Notes under the pieces: generated by a model
The model's input: only the letters and a program-made list of their open reading frames with translations
What the model was told of the DNA's origin: nothing
Databases searched by the model: none
Assembly: GCA_002238925.1 (NCBI GenBank)
Contig: MPNH01000033.1
Coordinates: forward strand, 1 to 59,220
Direction of reading: 5' to 3'
Source of the DNA: Spirochaetaceae bacterium bin103
GTDB taxonomy: Bacteria > Spirochaetota > Spirochaetia > SZUA-6 > Bin103
DNA: 59,220 nt
Made by a program: the position numbers and the translations under genes
In this document: positions 34,764 through 42,465 of the stretch, piece after piece
Layout: each line of letters opens with the position of its first letter
Numbering within the stretch: the first letter of the stretch is position 1

Positions 34764-35531
34764 TTAGTGGGCCAGGAGTCCGCCGTCGACCATGTAGGTG
34801 TTGCCGCTGCTGTGGGCACTGTCGTCGCTGGCCAGGAACAGCATCATGCGAGCCACGTCGACGGGGCGGCCGTAGTGTCCGAGCGGGATCGAGCGCACCG
34901 CCCCCGCCTTCCATTTCTCGCCTTCGCCGGGACGGTACTGGTTCTCGATCGAGCGCATCATGCGGGTCTCGATTGGCCCCGGGTTGACGGTGTTGACGCG
35001 GATGCCGTGCTTGCCGCCCTCCAGTGCCGCACAGCGCATCAGGCCGATAACGGCGTGCTTGCTGGTGTGGTAGGGGGCCATGCCGGCCAGTCCCATCACG
35101 CCGGCCGTCGATGAGGTGATGACGATGCTGCCGCCCTTGCCGCGATCCCGCATCGCCGCCATCACGTACTTCAGACCCAGCCACACACCGCGCACGTTTA
35201 CCGCCATGACGCGGTCGAAGTCTTCGACGGCGCAGTCGGCGATGGGATCGGTGCCGCCTTCGATGCCGGCGTTGGCCAGCAGGACATCGACCGCACCGTA
35301 GCGCTCAAGCGCCGCCGCCACGTAGGCCTCGGCCTGCGCCGGCTCGGCAACGTCGGCCGCGAAGTGGCTGACCGCGCCATCGACGGTGGCCGCGGCCGCC
35401 TCCAGGGCGCCTGCATCCAGATCCACCATCAGCACCTTGGCGCCGGCCGCCGTAAATAGCTGCGCCGCCGCCACACCGATTCCGCCGGACGCGCCGGTAA
35501 TGATCGCAACCTTGCCGTCGATTCGATTCAT
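34764..35531 (-). CDS. Short-chain dehydrogenase/reductase
   Basis: A 255-residue classical SDR. The cofactor motif is TGASGGIG (about 12-19), with VDLDA after the second strand suggesting NAD preference (Asp). NAGIEGG, the catalytic Ser in ITSSTAG, and Tyr/Lys in APYHTSKHAV are all present. The C-terminal FLASDDSAHSSGNTYMVDGG is the usual cofactor-binding end. It is convergent with mcrC and separate from the toxin pair at its 5' side. Substrate unknown; the 3-oxoacyl-ACP reductase/glucose dehydrogenase-like subgroup is the best guess. Confidence 0.92.
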   Translation of the reverse strand: MNRIDGKVAIITGASGGIGVAAAQLFTAAGAKVLMVDLDAGALEAAAATVDGAVSHFAADVAEPAQAEAYVAAALERYGAVDVLLANAGIEGGTDPIADCAVEDFDRVMAVNVRGVWLGLKYVMAAMRDRGKGGSIVITSSTAGVMGLAGMAPYHTSKHAVIGLMRCAALEGGKHGIRVNTVNPGPIETRMMRSIENQYRPGEGEKWKAGAVRSIPLGHYGRPVDVARMMLFLASDDSAHSSGNTYMVDGGLLAH

Positions 35532-35583
35532 CGCCCAAGTACCCTACCGTGCGACATGGCGGCAGGGAAGCACGCCAAACCAG

Positions 35584-35976
35584 CTACGGGCCGGTGGCGC
35601 CGTCCGCAACCCGGTATAGGAGCCCCGGCTCGATGCGGGATGACAGAACGCTCTCGATTGCCGGAACCAATTGCGCTGTATCCTTCAAGCGGTTGCTCAC
35701 TGACACAACGAGAACCACTGCGAGATCGTAGCGGGGCAAATGCTGCTGGTGCTCAATGCTACGGTCCATCGTTACGAGAACGTCGAACTGGCGCTCCGCG
35801 GCAGCCAACAATTCGCCGTTTCGCATTCCTGACCAGCCTATCCCACCGACAGAACGCACCTCGTATTCGTTGTCGAACAAGCGTCCCAGACGCCAATCAA
35901 GATTTTCGTCCAGCAGGATACGGATCAGTGTGCTCGTACTCGGGGCGCCGTCTCGAGCGCTTCCGAAAGCGCGCAC
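35584..35976 (-). CDS. DUF5615 PIN-like protein (putative toxin)
   Basis: A protein of up to 130 residues whose conserved part starts at RILLDENLDWRLGRLF and continues NEYEVRSVGGIGWSGMRNGEL and FDVLVTMDRSIEHQQHL. Asp in LDEN, and Asp in VTMDRS, are the acidic positions of this PIN-like family, commonly encoded next to DUF433 genes in presumed toxin-antitoxin pairs. The ATG at 35976 overlaps the DUF433 gene by 52 bp. A start at or near the CTG at about 35928, overlapping the DUF433 stop, would remove the non-conserved residues. It ends 52 bp before the SDR start region. Confidence 0.8.
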   Translation of the reverse strand: MRAFGSARDGAPSTSTLIRILLDENLDWRLGRLFDNEYEVRSVGGIGWSGMRNGELLAAAERQFDVLVTMDRSIEHQQHLPRYDLAVVLVVSVSNRLKDTAQLVPAIESVLSSRIEPGLLYRVADGATGP

Positions 35977-36155
35977 TCGAGGAATCCCTCAGCCTGCTCA
36001 CGACTGACACTTGGGAACCCCTCAAGAAACTGCTCAAGGGAGTCGCCTGCTTTCAGGTGCGCAATCAGGCTGTCTACCGGTACGCGCGTGCCGGTAAACA
36101 CGGACACCCCTCCCATAATGTCCGGATCGGAGTGGTATATCCGCTTCTTGTCCAT
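35925..36155 (-). CDS. DUF433 protein (putative antitoxin)
   Basis: A 76-residue protein starting MDKKRIYHSDPDIMGGVSVF, with FTGTRVPVDSLIAHLKAGDSLEQFLEGFP spread over residues about 20-48 and SREQAEGFLECAL. This is the typical DUF433 form: a short strand pair, then a winged or helix-turn-helix part. Such proteins accompany DUF5615 PIN-like toxins. The upstream gene of the pair, it overlaps the toxin frame. ATG 36155 fits the family N-terminus; the longer reading to 36203 adds residues that do not match. Confidence 0.85.
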   Translation of the reverse strand: MDKKRIYHSDPDIMGGVSVFTGTRVPVDSLIAHLKAGDSLEQFLEGFPSVSREQAEGFLECALSEALETAPRVRAH

Positions 36156-36168
36156 CGGCAATCGAATG

Positions 36169-36648
36169 TCAGCCCGAGCGCGACCTGATGTCAATCGGCC
36201 CACCTGGGTGGGAGTCGTGCTTTGGGTCGGCGGCGCCGTCCGCGAGGCGGGCCAGCGGTGACGGCAGTTGCACCGGTCCGGAGCCGGCGGCGGCGATTGC
36301 TACGTGGCGGGTTGCGGCGCGCGCCTTGACCCGCCCGGACGGGTCGCGGAAGCAGTACTCCACCTGGTAGGAGTGGTCGCCGCGCCGGGACAGGTGGAGT
36401 TCCACTTGTAACCGGTCGCCCACGCGGATCGGCCTGGTGAACTCGGCTTCCACGGCCACCACCGGCAGCAGCACCTCGCCGTCCGCAAGCAACCTGCCGA
36501 CGCCCAGCCCGGCCTTGTCCAGGAGCGCCTCGTATGCCTCGTGTGCGAGTTCCAGCAGCCGCGAGCAGAAGATCACCCCCGCGGCGTCGGTGTGGTGCAA
36601 CCGCACGGTGACCGGATGAACGAAGTCGGGACGCTCCTTGGCGGGCAT
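36169..36648 (-). CDS. Hotdog-fold acyl-CoA thioesterase (DHNA-CoA hydrolase-like)
   Basis: A 159-residue hotdog protein. VRLHHTDAAGVIFCSRLLEL followed by AHEAYEALL matches the 4-hydroxybenzoyl-CoA/1,4-dihydroxy-2-naphthoyl-CoA thioesterase motif, in which the Asp of HTDAAG is catalytic. EFTRPIRVGDRLQVELHLS and the VEYCFRDPSGRVKARAATRHVAI strand, quoted in part, complete the domain. MenA and MenE elsewhere in the window make a menaquinone role (release of DHNA from its CoA ester) attractive, but other aryl- or acyl-CoA substrates are possible. ATG 36648 is chosen at the family N-terminus; a longer open frame upstream looks non-coding. Confidence 0.8.
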   Translation of the reverse strand: MPAKERPDFVHPVTVRLHHTDAAGVIFCSRLLELAHEAYEALLDKAGLGVGRLLADGEVLLPVVAVEAEFTRPIRVGDRLQVELHLSRRGDHSYQVEYCFRDPSGRVKARAATRHVAIAAAGSGPVQLPSPLARLADGAADPKHDSHPGGPIDIRSRSG

Positions 36649-36984
36649 GCCGCCAGCGTACCCCGTGAGCGCCCTGCGCGGCGACGGCGGCCAAAAGAGC
36701 CGCCCGCCGCTTGGCCGCGGTGCCGAGCGCCCACGCCGTACCGGGACACCGGAGATCCCGCCCGGTCGCGGCGAACGGATGCCCGCGCGGCGCCCGCGCT
36801 CGGGCGTCGACCCGAACGCACGATGGGTGCGTACCTGAACGGGAGCGTCCCACGCCCGCTTGCGGCAGCCGCCAACGCCAACGGCGGGGCGCCCTGCTTC
36901 GGCGCCGGAGGGGGCGCGCCAGCGCGGCAAGGCGGTGAGGGCGATGATGGGCGCGCGTACCCCAACGCCGCAAAACAATGCACA
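36649..36984. other. 336-bp divergent intergenic region between thioesterase and ppc
   Basis: Very GC-rich, with open frames on several strands that show no protein-like pattern. It must hold the promoters for both divergent genes, but no clear -35/-10 pair, operator or hairpin stood out. Only the last part (caaaacaatgcacaatgcaa) is noticeably richer in A. Confidence 0.4.
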
Positions 36985-39829
36985 ATGCAATCAGCGATGA
37001 CTGGGACTGATGACAGCCGCCGGCGCGGGGCGGCGCGGGACGCGGCGATGCGGGCCGACATCCACCTGCTTGGCGACCTGCTCGGCCACACCCTGGTGCG
37101 GCAGCACGGCGCCCATCTCCTGGAGCTGGTCGAGCGGGTTCGGTCGCTCAGCAAACAGGCCCGCGCCCCCAGCGCCGACGACCGCGCCGCCGCCGAACTG
37201 GATGCCCTGCTGGTTGGACTCGACATCGCCGACACGACCAACCTGGTGCGCGCCTTTTCCACCTTCTTCCAACTGGCGAACGTGGCGGAACAGACCCACC
37301 GGGTGGACGAGCACGGCCCGCGCAGCGGCATCGCCCGCGGACGCCTGCGCGCATTGTTCGATCACATTCAGGACGACGAGGCGCAACGCGCCGCCCTGCG
37401 CGAGGTGTCCGACCGCCTCGACGTGCGGCCGGTGTTCACCGCCCACCCGACCGAGGCCGCGCGCCGGTCCGTGCTCACCAAGCTGCAGCGCGTCGGCGAG
37501 TTGCTCTACGAACGGGCGGATCCGCGCCAGACCGCGGTAGACCAGGAGCGCATCCGGCGCCGCCTCGCCGAGGCGATCGACCTGATCTGGCAGACCGACG
37601 AGTTGCGCGTGAACCGCCCTACCCCCGTCGACGAGGCGCGGGCGGCGATCTACTACCTGGAAGAGCTGCTGCGCGGGGTGAGCGGCGACCTGTTCGACGA
37701 GCTGGACGCCCAGCTCGAGCGGGTCGGCATCGTGCTGCCGGCCCACGCCCGCTCCCTGAACTTCGGGAGCTGGGTCGGCGGCGACCGCGACGGCAACCCG
37801 CTGGTCACCGCCGAGGTGACGACCGCGGTGTTGGAACTGCAGCACGACCGCGCGCTGCAGGAACTCTTGCGCGCGGTCGACGAGTTGTCCGCGCAGCTCA
37901 GCAGCTCCGAGCACGTCCACGGCGTGTCGAAGGAGCTTGGCGACAGCCTGCGCCGCGACGCCGCCGCGACGCCGGCCACCGACCGGGAGGCACGGCGCCG
38001 CAACACCGGCGAGAGCTACCGGCTCAAGCTGGCGTTCATGCGCCGCCGGCTGGAGAACACGCGCCGGCGCATCGCCGAGCACGCGCGCCACGTGCCGCGC
38101 CACGACTACCTGACCGCCGGCGAACTGGTGGCGGAGCTGGAACTGCTGCAGCGCTCACTGCGCGCCCACCGCGGCGCGGTGATCGCGGACGGGGCGGTGC
38201 GCCGCCTGCTGCGCCGGGTGGCGGCGTTTGGCTTCCACCTGGCGACGCTGGACATCCGCGAGCACGCCGAAAAGCACCATGCGGCGCTGGCCGCGTTGTA
38301 CCGCCGCCTGCCCGACGCTCCCGATTACGCGGCTCTGTCGCCGGACGAGCGGTTCGAGGCGCTCGCCGCCGAGCTGGCCCGCCGGCGGCCCCACCGCGCT
38401 CCGCCCACGCCGCCGGGCGCCGCGCCCCGCGCGACGCCGGCCCCGCCGCCGCCCCATCGCCCCCCCGGCCACGCGGCGGGCCGACGAGCCCGGCGTGACG
38501 CTGGCCACCATGCAGGCGGTGCGCGCCGCCCTGGACCGGTTCGGGCCGCGCGCAATCGAAAGCTACATCATCTCCGAGACCCTGGGCGCCGACGACGTGC
38601 TGGCCGCGGTGGTACTGGCGCGCGAAGTCGGCCTGGTGGACCTGGCGGCCAGACGCGCCGCCATCGGCTTCGTGCCGCTGTTCGAGACCCCCGATTCGAT
38701 CCGGCAGGCGGACGCCACCCTCGCCAAGCTGCTGCGCGAACCGAGCTACCGCGAACTGCTGCGGCTGCGCGGCGGCCCGCAGGAGGTCATGCTCGGCTAC
38801 TCCGACTCCAACAAGCTCGGCGGCATCACCACCGCGCAGTGGGGCCTGAACCGCTGTGCGCGCCGCCTGCGCGAGGTGGCCGCGGCGGCGGGCGTGCGGC
38901 TGCGCTTCTTTCACGGCCGCGGCGGCACCGTCGGCCGCGGCGGCGGTCCTACCGCGGAGGCGATCCTGGCGCAGCCGTGGGGCACCGTGGACGGCGCCAT
39001 AAAGATCACCGAGCAGGGCGAGGTGGTGGCGGACAAGTACAGCCTGCCGCGCTTGGCGCGCGACAACCTGGAGCTGACCCTGGCGGCCTCGATCGAGGCG
39101 GCCGTGCTGCACCGCAGCGCGGAGCGGCCGGCGGCCGACCTGGCGCGCTGGAACTCGGCCATGGAGATCGCTTCGGGCGCCGCCTACACCGCCTACCGGG
39201 CGCTGGTCGACCACCCGTCGCTGGTGCCCTACTTCCTGTCCGCCACCCCGGTCGAAGAGCTGGCCTCGCTCAAGATCGGCTCGCGCCCGTCGCGGCGGCC
39301 CGGCAAGGACGCCGGCATCGACGGCATGCGCGCCATCCCGTGGGTGTTCGGCTGGACCCAGACCCGGCAGGTGGTGCCGGGCTGGTATGGCGTGGGCAGC
39401 GGGTTGGCGGCCGCGCGGGCGGCGGGAGTCGACTGCCTCGCCGAGATGTACGAGCGCTGGCCGTTCTTCCGCATGTTCCTGTCCAACGTGGAGATGGTGC
39501 TTGCCAAGACCGACCTGGTCACCGCCCGGCGCTACGTGGACAGACTGGTGCCGGCCGAACACCGGCACATCTACGACTTGATCGCCGCCGAGCACGAACG
39601 CTCGGTGCGGGAAGTGCTGGCCGCCACCGGCAAACCCGCGCTGCTGGCCGGCTACCCGGTACTGCGACGCACCCTGGAAGTGCGCTCCGCCTACCTGGAG
39701 CCGCTGCACCTGCTGCAGATCACCCTGCTGGAGCAGCACCGCGCCACCGACACCGTCGACCCGCGCGTGGAGCGCGCCATCCTGCTCACCGTCAACGGCC
39801 TCGCCGCCGGCCTGCGCAACACCGGGTAG
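36985..39829 (+). CDS. ppc: Phosphoenolpyruvate carboxylase, frame broken in a C-rich tract
   Basis: Carboxylates PEP to oxaloacetate to refill the TCA cycle. N-terminal catalytic His is in [15 protein letters not shown], then [12 protein letters not shown] and [16 protein letters not shown]. After the break come [26 protein letters not shown] (second catalytic His and Arg), [24 protein letters not shown] and the C-terminal LRNTG ending typical of PEP carboxylases. Between about 38395 and 38480 the DNA is almost all C/G and the frame shifts by one: the first part ends [12 protein letters not shown] and the second resumes [14 protein letters not shown]. The rest is perfectly preserved, so a sequence fault is more likely than a real pseudogene. 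Start ATG 36985 or 36997. Confidence 0.88.
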
Positions 39830-39836
39830 CCGGGCG

Positions 39837-40736
39837 ATGAAGTTCCTGCTCACCGGCGCCTGCGGCTTCATTGGCCGCAACCTGATCACCGAACTGGAGA
39901 CCCGCGGGCATGAGCTGCGGCTGCTCGACATGACGCGCCCGGAGGACGCCACCATGTTCCAGGGCGCGGCGTCACGAGCCCACCTGCCGCTGCACACCCG
40001 GTGGCCGTTCGTGCAGGCGGAGATCACCGACGAGGATGCCATGATGCGGGCCTGTGAAGGGATGGACGCCGTGGTCCACCTGGCCGGCGAGCCGCGCGGC
40101 CTGCCGGAGATCGCCGTCCCTACGTTTCGCAGCAACGCGCTCGGGACGTTTGTGGCCATCGATGCGGCGCACCGGAACGGCGTCCGGCGCTTCCTGTGCG
40201 CCTCCAGCATCAACGCGTTCGGCACCTTCTTCTGGCGCTTGAGCGGCAAGCCGGCGCCCTACCGCGGCCTGCCGCTGGATGAAGACTTCTCGCCGGTGCC
40301 GGAAGACCCCTACAGCCTGAGCAAGCTGGTCAACGAGCACACCTGCGCCGCCTACCAGCGCGCTTACGGCATGGCCGCCATCGCGTTCCGCTTCGCCGGC
40401 GTGTGGCCGCAGGCCCGGTACTCGGCAGCGCTCGCAGCGGGTCTGCCGCCCACTACCGCCTGGTCCGACGACCTGTACCAGTGGGTGCACGTCGAAGATG
40501 TCGCCCGCGGTATTCGGCAGGCGCTGGAGGCGGAACACCTGACCGGCTTCGGCGTGTATACGCTCGGAGCCGGGGATACCCGCTGCCCGGAACCCACCGT
40601 GGAACTGGTCCACCGGTTTCGTCCCGACCTGGCATACTCCATGGCCTCGCCGCTGCCAGGCCGCGCTCCCCTGCTGGCCATCGACCGGGCGCGCAGTGCA
40701 TTCGGCTACGACCCGAGGTTCCGGCTCGGAGACTGA
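39837..40736 (+). CDS. NAD-dependent epimerase/dehydratase (extended SDR)
   Basis: A 299-residue extended SDR. The cofactor motif TGACGFIGRN is at the N-terminus, with LLDMTRP after the second strand suggesting NAD. DAVVHLAGEPR, CASSINAFGTF and the catalytic Tyr/Lys of PYSLSKLVNE are present. FRFAGVWPQ and the later YQWVHVEDVARGIRQALE are typical for GalE/uronate dehydrogenase relatives. It starts 8 bp after the ppc stop, so it may be co-transcribed. The sugar substrate is unknown. It is convergent with the PhyH gene, with stop codons 2 bp apart. Confidence 0.9.
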   Translation: MKFLLTGACGFIGRNLITELETRGHELRLLDMTRPEDATMFQGAASRAHLPLHTRWPFVQAEITDEDAMMRACEGMDAVVHLAGEPRGLPEIAVPTFRSNALGTFVAIDAAHRNGVRRFLCASSINAFGTFFWRLSGKPAPYRGLPLDEDFSPVPEDPYSLSKLVNEHTCAAYQRAYGMAAIAFRFAGVWPQARYSAALAAGLPPTTAWSDDLYQWVHVEDVARGIRQALEAEHLTGFGVYTLGAGDTRCPEPTVELVHRFRPDLAYSMASPLPGRAPLLAIDRARSAFGYDPRFRLGD

Positions 40737-40737
40737 C

Positions 40738-41716
40738 CTACGCGTAGTGGTTGCTGAAGTAGTCCAGGGATGAGGTGCGGCTGACACCGCCGAACAGGCT
40801 GCGGTTGTAGCCGAGCAGGCGCTGCAGCATTTCCGGCAGGCCGGTTATCACGTCGCGGGGGACGCCGAGATACTGGTTTTCCTGCTGGCGCAGCCAGCTC
40901 AGGTTGAAGTTCAGGTTGATCGAGGTGCGGTACCGGTCGGGAGTCCGATTCTCGCCGCTGCCGTGCCATACCGCGCCGTCCCACACCAGCAGCGAGCCCG
41001 CCGGCATCTCGGCGTCGACCGCCTCGGCATCCTGGTCGACCGGCTCCGCCGCCCCGTGGCCTCCCCGCTCCACGCCGGTGGGCCCCCGCCGGCATCGCGG
41101 CGGCGCCCGCCTCGGCATCCTGGTCGACCGGCTCGGCCGACCGGTGGCTGCCCGGCACCACGCGGGTGGCGCCGTTTGCGCGGGTGAAGTCTTCCAGCGC
41201 GATCAGCGTGTTCGCCACCACTGGGAAGTGAGGACGCGGGACGCCGTACATCACGTCGTCGCGGTGCAGGACCTGGTTCACGGCGCCGGGGCCGGGGCGC
41301 ATCGCACACGCCACCGAGAGCTGAAACGCCGGCCCCAGCACCCCCTCGATCACCTTCAGGAGCAGCGGATCGGTGGCGATGCCGTCCGCCGCGCGCGTGC
41401 GGGCGAACAGGTTGCATACGTGGATGGTGTTCTCGCCGCCGCCGGCGGGCAGGCGCTTGCCCTTGAGCACCATGTCGTCGGGCAGATCAAACACGGCGGC
41501 CAGCTCCTCGCGCGCGCGCCGCGTACGCTCGCCGTCCAGAAGACCGGTGACGATGGCATAGCCGTTCTGGCTCACCGCCCGGACCGCCCGGTCCACGCGC
41601 GCCGCGTCGGCGTCCGACAACTCGATACCCTCGGCGAGCCGGTCGAATCTTGCATACGCGTCGCGCTCGATTGCCTCGTGCGCTCTTCTGGCCTGCGACT
41701 CCCCTCGCTGCTCCAT
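40738..41716 (-). CDS. PhyH-family Fe(II)/2-oxoglutarate dioxygenase, broken by an 88-bp duplication
   Basis: ATG 41716 has an excellent GGAGGAG site. The first frame carries the opening SQNGYAIVTGLLDGE, His151-x-Asp153 (VLHRDDVMYG), ALEDFTRANGATRVVPGSH and continues to EPVDQDAEAGAAAMPAG. The second frame repeats this as EPVDQDAEAVDAEMPAGSLL and continues VWDGAVWHGSGENRTPDRYR with the distal His and Arg, ending SNHYA at 40738. Removing one copy of the 88-bp repeat restores a full PhyH protein of about 297 residues. It is therefore probably an intact gene in the organism. It is the fifth PhyH gene here. Confidence 0.82.
40997..41134 (-). repeat. 88-bp-period duplication inside the fifth PhyH gene
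   Basis: Copy 1 starts at 40997 and copy 2 at 41085, both beginning cccgccggcat and sharing gcctcggcatcctggtcgac. Copy 2 changes ctcggcgtcgacc into cgcggcggcgccc, that is T-to-G twice and A-to-C once. Because 88 is not a multiple of three, the frame is lost. Confidence 0.85.
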
Positions 41717-42465
41717 GCGTCTCTCCTCCGCGCTGCTCGTAGTATAGGCCGATAGGACCGGAGGCGGCGCCTCCGGCGGGCGCGCCTGGCGCCGGTTCAG
41801 CGGCGCCGTCCCGCGACCTCGTCCGCCGCTCGCGGCCGGTGCTCGGTGCGGCGCTGCGGCCCGCGGGCACTGCGGCGCGACACGGCAGCGCGGCAAGCAG
41901 CAAGCGCAGTACGCGACGTTTGACAGGACTGCAGTCATAGGATAGCCTTGCGAACTAGGCTTCAGGGGCAGATTTCGAGATGAAGATCACCTGCAGTGCC
42001 AACGGACGCGCATCCCACACCTCCGGCAGCGCACGCGCTCGCCGGTACCGTGAATGCATCATGGACCCCACCTCAACGAGCTAAGCACCTACGAAGGCGC
42101 ACGTCCGCGTGCCATACATCAGGCTCCGCCCACGGCCCCATGTGGGCTTCGAGCCACCTCCTTGAATGGAGAAGGAGGTGCACGTCGTTTCTCTACGCCG
42201 GACACGAATAGGTCCGACCAAGGTTTTCACTCCTTGGAAGGTGGCCTTGGCCCGACAGTAGCCGGAACGCCGGATTCACGTCGCCGCGCTGTGTGCCATG
42301 CACCCGAAGACGCTTGAGCCGGAGGCTTGCGCGCGGGCGCTGGAGAGGAGCACCGCCCGACAACTCGCCCTGGCTGGCCAAACGCCAGCACCCAACCTGA
42401 CCCTCTCAAGTGAATCGAAGCGACGATTCATCGACACGGACAACACACATTGGGAGGTAGTGACT
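41717..42465. other. 749-bp intergenic region without a recognised gene
   Basis: Longest gene-free stretch of the window. Short open frames are present on both strands but none has a protein-like pattern or ribosome-binding site. Contents seen: the promoter side of the PhyH gene (left), a perfect 9-bp hairpin at 42155-42180, a weaker ccaagg/ccttgg pair around 42218-42255, and GGGAGGT (ribosome-binding site of the next gene) at the right end. A structured leader or small RNA is possible but unproven. Confidence 0.5.
42155..42180. other. Perfect 9-bp hairpin in the leader of the binding-protein gene
   Basis: cacctcctt (42155-42163) pairs with aaggaggtg (42172-42180) over an 8-base loop. The right arm is itself an ideal Shine-Dalgarno sequence, though no open frame of note follows closely. 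It could be a leader structure or a terminator of an upstream RNA; no T-run follows. Confidence 0.5.

Noticed and set aside
42054..42317. 87-codon open frame in the 749-bp gap
   Set aside because: No ribosome-binding site, no hydrophobic or motif pattern, unusual Pro/Arg content; not supported as a gene.
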